DNA of 64,000 nucleotides from Polaromonas jejuensis NBRC 106434 (GTDB lineage Bacteria; Pseudomonadota; Gammaproteobacteria; Burkholderiales; Burkholderiaceae_C). This document shows, one piece after another, positions 38,236 through 47,381 of this stretch. Where the stretch lies: the NCBI RefSeq assembly GCF_001598235.1, contig NZ_BCYO01000009.1, positions 62,001 through 126,000 of the forward strand, given 5' to 3'. The notes beneath the pieces were generated by a model, which did no database searches, had not been told where the DNA came from, and worked only from the letters and a program-made list of their open reading frames with translations. Every line of letters begins with the position of its first letter. Position 1 is the first letter of the stretch. Position numbers and translations under genes: made by a program.

Positions 38236-39138
38236 TCAAGCCGCGGCCATGGCGGGCGGCAGTGCCGTGAACAGGTAGTCGATCAGGGCACGCACCGTAA
38301 CGGGCACCCGGCGGGTGGCCGGATAGAGCGCGTACAGCGCGATTTCCGGGGACTCCTGCCACTGCGGCAGCACCGGCACCAGGCGCCCCGCCGCGATGTG
38401 TTTCGCCGCCAGAAATTCGGGCTGCAATATCAGCCCGGCGCCTGCGACAGCGGCCTCGACCAGCAGGTCGCCGTTGTTGGAGCACAGCGGCCCGTCGACC
38501 GCAACGTGCGCCTTTTCCCGGCCCCTGCCGAGGTGCCACACATGCCCGGTATTGGCATGGGCGTAGTTGAGGCAACGGTGCGTCTTGAGTGCCTTCGGCG
38601 AGTCAGGTATTCCGTGCGCCTGCAGGTAGCCCGGGGCGGCGTAAATGGCTCGGGGTACGGCGCACATCCGCCGCGCCGCCAACGAAGAATCCGGCAATTG
38701 CGCAATGCGCAGCGTGAGATCAAAGCCATGCTCGAAGGGGTCGAGCAGGCGGTCGTTCAGCTCCACGCGCAGCTCGACCTGGGGATGCTGCGCCAGAAAT
38801 TCCGATAGCAGCGGCGCCAGCACCAGCTTGCCAAACGACATCGGTGCGTTGACGCGCAACGGTCCGGCCACAGTACCCCGCAGGGCCGCCATGGCTTGGC
38901 GGGCTTCGGCGGCAATCGCCAACAGGTCCACGGCGTAGTCGTGCAGGGTCGCGCCGGCGCTGGTCAGGGCGATGGCGCGCGTCGAGCGCACGAACAGGGC
39001 GCCGCCGTAATCGGCCTCCAGCGAGGCAATGAGCTTGCTGATTTGCGAGCGCGTCACGCCCTGCGCACGAGCGGCCGCGGCAAAGCTGCCCAACTGTTTC
39101 GACAGCACCAGCGCCTGAAGGGCATCGAGTCGGTCCAT
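38236..39138 (-). CDS. LysR-family transcriptional regulator
   Basis: A 300-residue LysR regulator. The N-terminal helix-turn-helix reads GSFAAAARAQGVTRSQISKL, and the rest is a two-lobe effector domain. The start MDRLDALQALVLSKQ at 39138 fits the family better than the longer frame. It is divergent from the isochorismatase-type hydrolase operon (112-bp gap), the classical LysR arrangement, and should control that operon. The inducer is unknown. Confidence 0.9.
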   Translation of the reverse strand: MDRLDALQALVLSKQLGSFAAAARAQGVTRSQISKLIASLEADYGGALFVRSTRAIALTSAGATLHDYAVDLLAIAAEARQAMAALRGTVAGPLRVNAPMSFGKLVLAPLLSEFLAQHPQVELRVELNDRLLDPFEHGFDLTLRIAQLPDSSLAARRMCAVPRAIYAAPGYLQAHGIPDSPKALKTHRCLNYAHANTGHVWHLGRGREKAHVAVDGPLCSNNGDLLVEAAVAGAGLILQPEFLAAKHIAAGRLVPVLPQWQESPEIALYALYPATRRVPVTVRALIDYLFTALPPAMAAA

Positions 39139-39249
39139 TGTTTCCTCTTTGGATGCAGTTTGGTTCCAAATTGCCAACTAGTCATCTTATAGGAAGCAAT
39201 TTAGGATTCGAACTCATTTCGTTTTAAACCACCCCCTGAAGGAAGCATC

Positions 39250-39900
39250 ATGACGCAAGGCAAACTCGAACTGCTGACCCCCCAGAACTGCGCGCTGGTC
39301 TTGATCGACCACCAGCCGCAAATGACCTTCGGCGTAGCCAATATCGACCGGCAGCTGCTGAAGAACAACGTCATCGGCCTGGCCAAGGCGGCCCAGGCTT
39401 TCAAGGTACCGACGGTGCTGACTTCGGTGGAGACCGAGTCTTTCTCGGGCAACATCTGGCCTGAGCTGCTCGCCGTGCTGCCCAACAACAAGATTTTCGA
39501 GCGCACCAGCATGAACACCTGGGACGACGCCGCCGTGAAGGCCGAGCTCAAGAAGATAGGCCGCAAAAAGCTGGTGCTCGCCGCGTTGTGGACGGAAGTC
39601 TGCCTGAACTTCCCGGCGCTCGAGGCGATGGCGGATGGTTACGAGGTCTATTTCGTCGAAGACGCCTCCGGCGGCACCTCGGTCGCGGCGCACAACATGT
39701 CGGTGCAGCGCATGATCCAGGCCGGCGCCGTGCCGCTCACCTGGCAGCAGTTCCTGCTGGAAATGCAGCGTGACTGGGCACGCAAGGAAACCTACGCCGC
39801 CACCACCGGCATCGTCGTCGAGCATTCCGGCGCCTACGGCTCGGGCATCGACTACGCGATCACGCACGTGCACAAGATGCCGGCGCGCAAGCTGGGCTGA
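39250..39900 (+). CDS. Isochorismatase-like cysteine hydrolase (YcaC type)
   Basis: A 216-residue hydrolase. The family triad is present: Asp20 (LVLIDHQPQ), a Lys probably at 81 (NKIFERTSMN) and Cys118 (ALWTEVCLNFP), with a cis-peptide context before it. Enzymes of this fold cut amides, carbamates or vinyl ethers. It is the first gene of an operon with an ABM protein, a YtcJ-type amidohydrolase and DoxX. A TGAAGGAAG ribosome site lies before the ATG. This set recurs in Burkholderiales by memory, but its substrate is not known to me. Confidence 0.87.
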   Translation: MTQGKLELLTPQNCALVLIDHQPQMTFGVANIDRQLLKNNVIGLAKAAQAFKVPTVLTSVETESFSGNIWPELLAVLPNNKIFERTSMNTWDDAAVKAELKKIGRKKLVLAALWTEVCLNFPALEAMADGYEVYFVEDASGGTSVAAHNMSVQRMIQAGAVPLTWQQFLLEMQRDWARKETYAATTGIVVEHSGAYGSGIDYAITHVHKMPARKLG

Positions 39901-39907
39901 GCAGGCC

Positions 39908-40525
39908 ATGAGCAGCGCCGTGAGCAGCGATCTTCCGGCCGCAAGCCCGGGGAGTGACGCATCCACCGAAAGTGTCAGCCTGGTGGTGCGCCACCGCGTG
40001 CGCGCCGGCGCACAGGCCGCCTATGAGGGCTGGCTTGCCGAGACCATGCGGGTGGCCGCGGGCTTTCCCGGCCACCAGGGGGTGCATGTGGTGCGCCCGG
40101 CCGCGGGCGGCGTTGAATACATCATCGTGGTCCGCTTTGCTACCTGTGACCAGCTGACGCGCTGGTACGAGTCGGCCGAACGCGCGCGTCTGATTGCGGC
40201 CGCGCAGCCTTATCTGGCGCGCGGCGAGCAGGTCAGCTTCGGCGCCGGCATCGACTACCTGTTCCCGCCTGAACACGGTGCCGCCGGCGAGCCGCCCATG
40301 AAGTCTCCCGCATGGAAGCAGTGGCTGATCACCACCTCGGTGATCTGGCCGCTGACCATGGTCGTGCCGTGGGCGTTCGGACCCGTCTTCAAGGCACTGC
40401 CCGCGCTGGGTGTGTATGGGGTGCAGCACGGCATTCTTGCCGCCGTCATCGTGGCGCTCGTTGTGTGGGTGATCATGCCGCGCTACACGCAGCTCGTGCA
40501 CGACTGGCTATTTCGCAAAGAATAG
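39908..40525 (+). CDS. Antibiotic-biosynthesis-monooxygenase (ABM)-domain protein with C-terminal membrane helices
   Basis: A 205-residue protein with an N-terminal ABM-type ferredoxin-like domain (about 20-115: VVRHRVRAGAQAAYEGWL, FPGHQGVHVVRP, YIIVVRFATCDQLTRWYES) and two hydrophobic helices at the C terminus (WLITTSVIWPLTMVVPWAFG and GILAAVIVALVVWVIMPRY). ABM domains act as small cofactor-poor oxygenases or stress-linked dimers; here the protein is anchored in the membrane. It starts 7 bp after the hydrolase gene, so translation may be coupled. Confidence 0.82.
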   Translation: MSSAVSSDLPAASPGSDASTESVSLVVRHRVRAGAQAAYEGWLAETMRVAAGFPGHQGVHVVRPAAGGVEYIIVVRFATCDQLTRWYESAERARLIAAAQPYLARGEQVSFGAGIDYLFPPEHGAAGEPPMKSPAWKQWLITTSVIWPLTMVVPWAFGPVFKALPALGVYGVQHGILAAVIVALVVWVIMPRYTQLVHDWLFRKE

Positions 40526-40597
40526 TCCCCACGAAAATTGGCCAGCACGAACGCACTCTGTTGCTGGCCCTCCTTTGACCAAATCCCGGAGAGTCCC

Positions 40598-42502
40598 ATG
40601 ACCCCTGCCATCACCTCCGCCGACATCATTTTCATCAATGGCCGTTTCACCACGCTGGACCGGCAGAACCCGGTGGCCCAGGCCGTGGCTATTGCCGGCG
40701 GCAGGTTCCTCGCCGTCGGTGACCGCGAGGACGTCATGCGCCACGCCGACGGGAAGACGCAGGTGATAGACCTGGGCGGCGGCGCTGCCCTGCCGGGCCT
40801 GCACGACAGCCACACGCACCTGATCCGCGGCGGCCTGAACTACACCATGGAGCTGCGCTGGGACGGCGTGCCTTCGCTGGCCGATGCGATGGCCATGCTC
40901 AAGGCGCAGGTGGTGCGCACGCCGGCGCCGCAGTGGGTGCGTGTGGTCGGCGGTTTCACCGAGCAGCAGTTCGCCGAAAAGCGATTGCCGACGCTTGAAG
41001 AAATCAACGCCGCCGCGCCCGACACCCCGGTCTTCATCCTGCACCTCTATGACCGCGCGCTGCTGAACGCCGCAGCGTTGCGCGCCGTCGGCTACAGCAA
41101 GGACACGCCCAATCCGCCCGGCGGCGAGATCGTGCGCGACGCGCAGGGCAACCCGACGGGCCTTTTGCTTGCCAAGCCGAACGCGATGATTCTCTATGCC
41201 ACGCTGGCCAAAGGCCCCAAGCTGGACCCCGACGCGCAGGAGGCTTCGACCCGGCTTTTTATGCGCGAACTCAACCGGCTGGGCATCACCTCGGTGATCG
41301 ACGCCGGCGGCGGCTTCCAGAACTACCCCGACGACTACCGCGTGATCGAGAAGCTGCGCGACGCTGATGAACTCACGGTACGCATCGGCTACAACCTCTT
41401 TACGCAGCGGCCCAAGCAAGAGGTAGACGACTTCAAGCAGTGGACAGAGCTGCTGCCGCCGCTGGCCGGCAACGACATGTTCCGCCACAACGGCGCCGGT
41501 GAAATGCTGGTGTTCTCCGCCGCCGACTTCGAGGACTTCCGCGAACCGCGCCCCGACCTGCCCGGCAGCATGGAGGACGAGCTCGAGCGCGTCGTGCGCC
41601 TGCTGGTCGAAAAGCGCTGGCCCTTCCGGCTGCACGCAACCTACGACGAATCGATAGGCCGCGCGCTGGACACCTTTGAGAAGGTCAACCGCGAGATTCC
41701 GTTCAACGGCCTGCACTGGTTCTTCGACCACGCTGAAACCATCAGCATGCGCAACATCGAGCGCGTCAAGGCGCTGGGCGGTGGCATCGCCGTGCAGCAC
41801 CGCATGGCCTACCAGGGCGAATATTTCATCGAGCGCTATGGCGCCAAGGCCGCTGAGCATTCGCCGCCAATCCGCCGCATGCTCGATGCCGGTGTGCCCA
41901 TCGGTGGCGGCACCGATGCGACCCGCGTCGCAAGCTACAACCCCTGGATCTGCCTGCACTGGATGGTGACCGGCCAGACCGTCGGCGGCACCACGATGTA
42001 CCGGCCGGACAACCTGCTCGACCGCGACACCGCGCTGCGGCTGTGGACCAGCGGCAGCGCCTGGTTCGCCAATGCCGACGGGCAAAAAGGCCAGATCAAG
42101 GCCGGCCAGCTTGCCGACTTCATTGTGCCCTCGCGTGATTTCTTCGGCGTGCCCGAGTCCGACATCAAGGACCTGGTCTCCCATCTGACGGTGGTCGGCG
42201 GCCGCATCGTGCATGGCGACGGCAACTACGCCAGGCTTGCGCCGCCCATGCCCAAAGCCGCCAACGACTGGGCGCCGACCAACGCCTACGGTGGTTACTG
42301 GCGCGAGCCCGCACTGGGCGGCAACCAGCCGGGCCGCGCCGCCCCAACCACGCAACGCAAGGCCCTGCTGCCGTTTGCCGACTGCTGCGCCAGGCCCTGC
42401 GCCGTGCACGGCCACGCGCACACCAAAAGCTGGCTCGGCAATGCGCCGGTGTCGGATGAGAAGAGCTTTTGGGGCACGCTGGGCTGCGCGTGCTGGCTAT
42501 AA
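40598..42502 (+). CDS. YtcJ-type amidohydrolase
   Basis: A 634-residue metal-dependent hydrolase of the amidohydrolase superfamily, YtcJ/exoenzyme-like. Landmarks are FINGRFTTLDRQNPVAQAVA, the metal motif LPGLHDSHTHLIRGG, FRLHATYDESIG, WFFDHAETIS and GGGTDATRVASYNP, ending with LADFIVPSRDFF and a long C-terminal part with several Cys and His (DCCARPCAVHGHAHTKSW). That Cys/His-rich tail is not typical of the superfamily core and could bind metal. The start MTPAITSADIIFINGRF follows a GGAGAG ribosome site. Confidence 0.87.
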   Translation: MTPAITSADIIFINGRFTTLDRQNPVAQAVAIAGGRFLAVGDREDVMRHADGKTQVIDLGGGAALPGLHDSHTHLIRGGLNYTMELRWDGVPSLADAMAMLKAQVVRTPAPQWVRVVGGFTEQQFAEKRLPTLEEINAAAPDTPVFILHLYDRALLNAAALRAVGYSKDTPNPPGGEIVRDAQGNPTGLLLAKPNAMILYATLAKGPKLDPDAQEASTRLFMRELNRLGITSVIDAGGGFQNYPDDYRVIEKLRDADELTVRIGYNLFTQRPKQEVDDFKQWTELLPPLAGNDMFRHNGAGEMLVFSAADFEDFREPRPDLPGSMEDELERVVRLLVEKRWPFRLHATYDESIGRALDTFEKVNREIPFNGLHWFFDHAETISMRNIERVKALGGGIAVQHRMAYQGEYFIERYGAKAAEHSPPIRRMLDAGVPIGGGTDATRVASYNPWICLHWMVTGQTVGGTTMYRPDNLLDRDTALRLWTSGSAWFANADGQKGQIKAGQLADFIVPSRDFFGVPESDIKDLVSHLTVVGGRIVHGDGNYARLAPPMPKAANDWAPTNAYGGYWREPALGGNQPGRAAPTTQRKALLPFADCCARPCAVHGHAHTKSWLGNAPVSDEKSFWGTLGCACWL

Positions 42503-42525
42503 AGAATGATCGCAGGGAGAACGCG

Positions 42526-42939
42526 ATGGACACACAGAACAAGCAATTTTCAACCTCGGCGCTGTGGCTCGCCAAGGTCTTGCTGGCGATCGCCTTCGTC
42601 TACAGCGGCGTGTCCAAGCTGTTGAATTTCGACTCGGCGATCGACGAGGCCAACCATTTCGGCCTGAGCCCGGCGGCGTTCTTTGCCGCCGCGGTGCTCG
42701 CCACGCAGCTGGTCGGCGCGGCGCTGATGCTGCTGGGCCGCGGGCTGTGGTCGGCGCTGGGGGCCCTGGCGCTGGCCGGCTTCACCGTGATCGCCACGGT
42801 CATCGGCCACCCGTTCTGGACCATGAGCGGCATGGAGCAGTTCCACAACCGCAACGCCTTTCTTGAACACCTGGGGCTGGTCGGTGGCTTCGTGCTCGTG
42901 GCCGCACTGTCGTGGGACCGTCGCGCCGTACTAAGGTGA
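42526..42939 (+). CDS. DoxX-family membrane protein
   Basis: A 137-residue protein with four hydrophobic helices, as in DoxX/DoxD-like proteins: [60 protein letters not shown] and [14 protein letters not shown]. Members are linked to quinone or thiol redox chemistry, but the role is often unknown. It ends the hydrolase operon. The stop codon is 11 bp before the first gap fragment. Confidence 0.87.
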   Translation: MDTQNKQFSTSALWLAKVLLAIAFVYSGVSKLLNFDSAIDEANHFGLSPAAFFAAAVLATQLVGAALMLLGRGLWSALGALALAGFTVIATVIGHPFWTMSGMEQFHNRNAFLEHLGLVGGFVLVAALSWDRRAVLR

Positions 42940-42950
42940 AGCCCCGCTAC

Positions 42951-43185
42951 AAGGAAATCTGCGCCCGGATGAAGCTGCAAAGCGAAGGCGCACTCAAAAG
43001 CGTGCTGGGCTACACCCAAGACAAGGTCGTCGCCACGGACTTCCGCGATGATGTACGCACGTCGATCTTCGACGCTGATGCCAGCATTGCGCTTGACAGT
43101 ACCTTCGTGAAGATCGTGGGCTGGTACGACAACGAATGGGACTGCTCCAACAAGTGCCTGGAGATGGTGCGGGTGGTGGCGAGCA
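42951..43185 (+). pseudogene. gap 3'-end fragment B
   Basis: This encodes the last 77 or so residues of a glyceraldehyde-3-phosphate dehydrogenase ([49 protein letters not shown]). The active-site domain is absent. The stop codon at the family end is lost (GCGAGCAATTC instead of GCGAAGTAA), so the frame stays open into the next fragment. A trace of the terminator leader (TTCAATAAAAAC) follows. It differs from the intact gap and shares GATGTACGCACGTCGATCTT with fragment C, so B and C come from one paralogue. Confidence 0.85.
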
Positions 43186-43205
43186 ATTCGACTTCAATAA
43201 AAACA

Positions 43206-43430
43206 CGCTTGGGCATGGTGAACTCGGGCCACCGCATGCGCCAGTTCTTGCAAACGCAATTTCCGGGTCGCGACCCGCCGCGCTTTGACGTGAGCGTGGC
43301 GCTGTACAGCGGTCCCGTGACACCGGCCCGTCTGCAGGACCCGCTGCACGACTCGGCTGTGCAAACCTTGCCGGTAGACGCCGCGGTCAATACCACCATG
43401 CTGCTGCAAAAAGCAGGCGCAGTTCTCAGG
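43206..43430 (+). pseudogene. Possible fragment of a class III cyclase gene, in frame with gap fragment B
   Basis: The open frame continues after the gap fragment with [20 protein letters not shown] and [18 protein letters not shown]. The pattern (hydrophobic-x-SG, then V-x-x-AVN-x-x-x-LLQK) resembles the C-terminal half of class III adenylate/guanylate cyclase domains. It is not derived from the cyclase at 48391. No start or catalytic aspartates are present. The whole open frame, 42912-43493, would encode a 193-residue chimera if translated. Confidence 0.4.
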
Positions 43431-43684
43431 CTGAGCCATCATCACCGGCATGACCATGCTGCGCAGCGTCATGGGCGCGGTGGCAAGGGATAGAACCATG
43501 GGCAGCATGACACACCAGCGGTGTTTGTCCATTTCTAAGACAATGATTGAGGTCCACGGCAAGCGAGTTTGAGGCGTTTATGACGATGAAACGACAGACC
43601 CTGGCGATGTGGTCGTAGTCCTCAAGCAGCATTGCCTCAAGGGGCTTTGGGCAAGCCATTGCGGCTGTGGATCTATTCTTTCGT
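43431..43684. other. Non-coding stretch, nothing recognised
   Basis: Between the cyclase-like fragment and the end of the last signalling gene no convincing gene, terminator or repeat was seen. Confidence 0.45.
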
Positions 43685-44083
43685 TCAATCGGCAGCCTGG
43701 CTCGGGCTGTCGCAAATCTGCCGGATCTGCGCCGGAAGCTCCATCGGATCAAACGGCTTGGCGATCACGCCCAGCGCGCCCAGCGCCTTGTACTGGGCCA
43801 CTTCGGCCGGCTGCACTTTGGCCGTCATGAAAATCACCGGCGTGCTGGTGGTGGCCGACAGCTGGCGCAAGGCCTGCAGCGTGCTGGGGCCGTCCATGCC
43901 GGGCATCATCACGTCCAGCAAGAGCAGGTCGGCAGCAGCGCCGGGAGCCGCTGCCAGCGCTTCACTGCCCGAGGCACAGGCAATGACAGTAAATCCACCA
44001 ACGGCTTCAAGTGCCATCTGGGCAATCGCGCGGATGTCGGGTTCGTCTTCAACGTAAAGGATGCGATCAAAGGGTACGGGCAT
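43685..44083 (-). CDS. Single-domain response regulator (CheY-like)
   Basis: A 132-residue receiver domain without an output domain. The acidic pocket is YVEDEPD near residue 10, the phospho-acceptor is Asp57 ([13 protein letters not shown]), the switch Thr is in IFMTAK and the conserved Lys in [11 protein letters not shown]. It is the last gene of the leftward signalling block, 10 bp after the hybrid kinase, so it is a likely phosphoryl target of the relay. It may act through protein contact, as CheY or Spo0F do. Confidence 0.92.
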   Translation of the reverse strand: MPVPFDRILYVEDEPDIRAIAQMALEAVGGFTVIACASGSEALAAAPGAAADLLLLDVMMPGMDGPSTLQALRQLSATTSTPVIFMTAKVQPAEVAQYKALGALGVIAKPFDPMELPAQIRQICDSPSQAAD

Positions 44084-44093
44084 GGCGAGAGGC

Positions 44094-46997
44094 TCAGGTT
44101 TTGGGGTGGAAAGATCTGGGGCGGGTCAGAGTACGCATGAGCGTGGCCCGCAGTTCGTCATCGGAAGTTTTCGCCTTCAGCAGAATGGCGGTGGCGTGCC
44201 CCCTGTCGGCGTCGCTCACATCGCTGGCTGAAAAAATCACCACCGGCGGAGCTGGCTCGAGCTGCGCAATATCACCAAACAGGCTCGAGCCGGACGCCTC
44301 CTCGGGGCCCAGGTCGAGGTCAAGCAGCACGGCATCCACCACGTGGGTCCGCAGATGCGTTCGGGCTTCTTCCAGTGTGGCGGCGAATACGAACGTGGCA
44401 AGGTCCTGTGAAATGGCGGCCGTGATGCGCTGGATGTCCTGGTCGTCTTCCACATGCAGAATGCGCGGCTTGTCCCCGGTGATGCCCGCAATCGCCCGGC
44501 GCAAGCCGAGGATCAGCCGGTTTTCATCAATCGGCTTTTCGAGCCAGCCGGACACCATGAGCGGCTGGTTGTTGAATTGCAGCCGCCCCTCTTCGGCCAT
44601 GGCCGACACCACCACGACGGGCAGGTGGCGCGTGTGCTTTTCGTCGCGCAAGGCACGAATCAGCGAAACGCCGTCCCGGTCGGGCAGTCTCAGGTCCACC
44701 GTCATGGCGGCGTAGGCCTGGATCGTCAACAGCTCCAGTGCCTGCGCTGCACTGTGCACCATGTCGGCGTCAAAGCCCCCCTTGTCGAGCATCATGCCGA
44801 TCAGCTGCGCGACGTCGGGGTCGTCTGCGCACACCAGAATGCGCGGTCTGGGCGCCGGTTGGCCGGCCGTGACGGGGCCTGTGCTTGCCACGATTGACTT
44901 GATGGTCGGCCATTCGGGCAATTCAAAAAAGAAGGTCGTCCCGGCGCCTACCTCGGAGCTGAAATCCATACGGCCGCTCATGCGCTCAACGATGACCCGT
45001 GAAATGTTCAGTCCCAGGCCGGGGCCTCCTTTTTGCCGCGTATCCGACGAGTCGGCCTGCGAAAACTTCTGGAAGATGCGCGGGCGAAACTCCTGTGGGA
45101 TACCCGAACCGTGGTCACGGACCTCGACACGCACCCGCCCATCGGCTCGCAGCAGCCTGACCTGAATGGCTGTTTGCGGCGGTGAAAACTTTACGGCATT
45201 GGACAACAGGTTGGTGACGACCTGCATGAAGCGGTCGCTGTCGACAGTGGCACGCAGGGTGTCGTCGGGGGCGTCCAGCTCCAGTGCGACTTTATGCTGT
45301 GCGGCGAAGCCTTCATTGGCCGCCAGCGCCTGTTCCAGCAGGGGTTTGAGCTCGGTCACCTGCAACTCGAAGCGCATTTTTCCGGACTCGATTTTCTCAC
45401 TGTCCAGGATGTCGTTGATCAGGCGGATCAGGCGCTCGCAATTGTCCTTGGCAATGCCCACCAGGCTTTTCGCCTTGTCCGGCAGCACACCGGCCACACC
45501 GCCCGCGATCAGGCCCAGCGAGCCGCGAATCGAGGTGAGCGGCGTGCGCAGCTCATGACTCACGGTCGAGACAAACTCGCTCTTCATGCGGCCGATGCGC
45601 TTCAACTCGGTGATGTCGTTGCCCAGTGCAAAAAAGCCAATCACCCGGTCTTTCTGTTCGCCCTCGCCGTAGCGCGGGAAATACTTCATGTCGTAGTCCC
45701 GCAGGCCGCCCTGGGGTTTCATCTGGGACCTCTCGTAGCTGACCGAATAACCCGCGAGCGCCTCTTCAACCTTGTCGCGCACCTCCTCGTAACAGTCGCT
45801 GCTCAGTACCTCGCGCAGGGTCTTGCCGTGGATCTGGTCGTAGTTCAGGCCGAGGCTTTCCTCGTAGGCCCGGTTGTGAAACTGGATGCGTTGCTCCGCG
45901 TCGACGTAGGCAATCAGCGCCGGCACGGCGTCGATTACCTGCCGCATCCGGGATTCGCTGGCGCGCAGGGCGTCGCTGATGCGTTTGGTTTCAGTGATGT
46001 CATGCACAATGGATGTGAACAGCCGCTTGCCATCCACCGTAACGTTGCCGAACGACAGCTGCAGCGCAATCTCGTCGCCGTTCTTGCGCAGCCCCCGGGT
46101 TTCGCGGCCGGATTCCCTGAACCCTTCTGGCTGGGAGAGCCGGGCATTGAAATACTTTTCAAACGCAGGGCGATGACGGACCGGCATCAGTTGCGTCACT
46201 GGGCGCCCCAGCAGCTCCGGCAGCTCGTAGCCAAACAGCTTCAGGCCGGCCGCGTTGACGTTCGAGATGAGGCCGTCGGCGGTGGTGATGATCACCCCCT
46301 CGCCCATGATTTCGGTCACCGCACGGCTCATGGCCACGCTGTCGGACAACTGGGCCTCTGCCCGCCGGCGCTTCGCTTCGTAATGGTTGAGCATGAAGAT
46401 CGCCCAGCCCAGCGGCCCCAGCGAGAGCAGGCCGCCGGCCAGGATCAGCAGCTTGATGACTTGCGCGCTGCTCCGGGTTCTGTCGTGTAATCGCTGCAAG
46501 GCGAGTGATCCATTGGCTTTGATGCTCTCGACCAGGCTGTCGATGTTTTCACGAAATTGGCGATTCGAATCACTGCTGGCCTGCACGGCAGCGGCCGGCA
46601 GCCCGGATTCCTGCCGTGTTTTCACGGATTGGTCCATGCTTTCCAGACCATGGGCCATGGAAACCTCCAGCGAGGGCCATAGCCTTTGCTCGTCGGTGGT
46701 AGCGACCGCTGCGCGCGCTTCGGCCAGCGTGTTTTTCACGCCAGTGCGGGCCGCCTGGTAGGCCTTCAAATCGCCCGTGTCGGCCGTGATCAGGTATTTG
46801 CGCTGCCAGGACTCGGTGGTTTTCAGTTGGGAAACCATCCGATCCAGCAGCAGCACGGTGTCCTGCGAGTTTCTCTCGGTGCGGGCGTCGTCCAGCAACC
46901 CCTTGATGGTCGAGTAAGAGCCCACGCTGATCAGCAGCAGGAGTGCCAGTCCCGCGCCCAGCGCCAGGTTGATTTTGGTGCGGAAGGTGAATTTCAC
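44094..46997 (-). CDS. Hybrid histidine kinase with two PAS and two receiver domains
   Basis: A membrane kinase of 967 residues starting at a GTG (46997; VKFTFRTKINLALG); no ATG precedes the first helix. Domains: helix about 9-28, periplasmic four-helix (CHASE3-like) region, helix about 181-203, PAS about 215-335, PAS about 345-465, HisKA with His481 (STVSHELRTPL), HATPase about 580-695 (LLSNAVKF, GGPGLGLNISR), receiver with Asp768 (MTVDLRLPD), and a second receiver with Asp893/895 (LLDLDLGPEE). The HATPase G2 box reads GGPGLGL where GGTGLGL is usual. Kinase core and second PAS closely match the kinase at 50335. A lone Hpt gene ends 10 bp upstream. Confidence 0.9.
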   Translation of the reverse strand: MKFTFRTKINLALGAGLALLLLISVGSYSTIKGLLDDARTERNSQDTVLLLDRMVSQLKTTESWQRKYLITADTGDLKAYQAARTGVKNTLAEARAAVATTDEQRLWPSLEVSMAHGLESMDQSVKTRQESGLPAAAVQASSDSNRQFRENIDSLVESIKANGSLALQRLHDRTRSSAQVIKLLILAGGLLSLGPLGWAIFMLNHYEAKRRRAEAQLSDSVAMSRAVTEIMGEGVIITTADGLISNVNAAGLKLFGYELPELLGRPVTQLMPVRHRPAFEKYFNARLSQPEGFRESGRETRGLRKNGDEIALQLSFGNVTVDGKRLFTSIVHDITETKRISDALRASESRMRQVIDAVPALIAYVDAEQRIQFHNRAYEESLGLNYDQIHGKTLREVLSSDCYEEVRDKVEEALAGYSVSYERSQMKPQGGLRDYDMKYFPRYGEGEQKDRVIGFFALGNDITELKRIGRMKSEFVSTVSHELRTPLTSIRGSLGLIAGGVAGVLPDKAKSLVGIAKDNCERLIRLINDILDSEKIESGKMRFELQVTELKPLLEQALAANEGFAAQHKVALELDAPDDTLRATVDSDRFMQVVTNLLSNAVKFSPPQTAIQVRLLRADGRVRVEVRDHGSGIPQEFRPRIFQKFSQADSSDTRQKGGPGLGLNISRVIVERMSGRMDFSSEVGAGTTFFFELPEWPTIKSIVASTGPVTAGQPAPRPRILVCADDPDVAQLIGMMLDKGGFDADMVHSAAQALELLTIQAYAAMTVDLRLPDRDGVSLIRALRDEKHTRHLPVVVVSAMAEEGRLQFNNQPLMVSGWLEKPIDENRLILGLRRAIAGITGDKPRILHVEDDQDIQRITAAISQDLATFVFAATLEEARTHLRTHVVDAVLLDLDLGPEEASGSSLFGDIAQLEPAPPVVIFSASDVSDADRGHATAILLKAKTSDDELRATLMRTLTRPRSFHPKT

Positions 46998-47007
46998 GGC
47001 GGCACTG

Positions 47008-47358
47008 TCAGCTCTGGGATGACTCGGAAGGCAGGCTGAGCCTGACCATGTTGATCGCTTCCGTGATTTGCTGCTGCAGCGCGCCCGTGGGCGGTGCACC
47101 CGCGTCCAGCAGGGCCCGAACGGCCAGCTCCAGGGCATGACTGGCGTGGCTCAAATCGCGAGAACCGTAAGTCCCGGCCGTGCCGTGCAGATTGTGGGCC
47201 ATGCGCTCCAGGACACCGAGTTTGTCTTGTGCCTCATCGGCTTGCCGGACGTCCTGCCACAGCGCTTCGATCCGGGCCACTTTCTCAGGCAGCGTGCGCC
47301 GGTAATCGGTGCGCTGGGCCTCTATGAATTGCAGAAGCTCAAGCTTGGACCGGCTCAT
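47008..47358 (-). CDS. Stand-alone histidine phosphotransfer (Hpt) protein
   Basis: A 116-residue helical-bundle protein. The phosphorylatable residue is His55 in MAHNLHGTAGTYG, matching the usual H-x-L-K-G pattern with His in place of the Lys. It should carry phosphoryl groups from a receiver of a hybrid kinase to a response regulator. It sits between receiver protein genes and the hybrid kinase in one leftward run (23 bp and 10 bp gaps), so it very likely serves this relay. Confidence 0.88.
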   Translation of the reverse strand: MSRSKLELLQFIEAQRTDYRRTLPEKVARIEALWQDVRQADEAQDKLGVLERMAHNLHGTAGTYGSRDLSHASHALELAVRALLDAGAPPTGALQQQITEAINMVRLSLPSESSQS

Positions 47359-47381
47359 GGTGGGATGCAGTGCCAGCGCAC

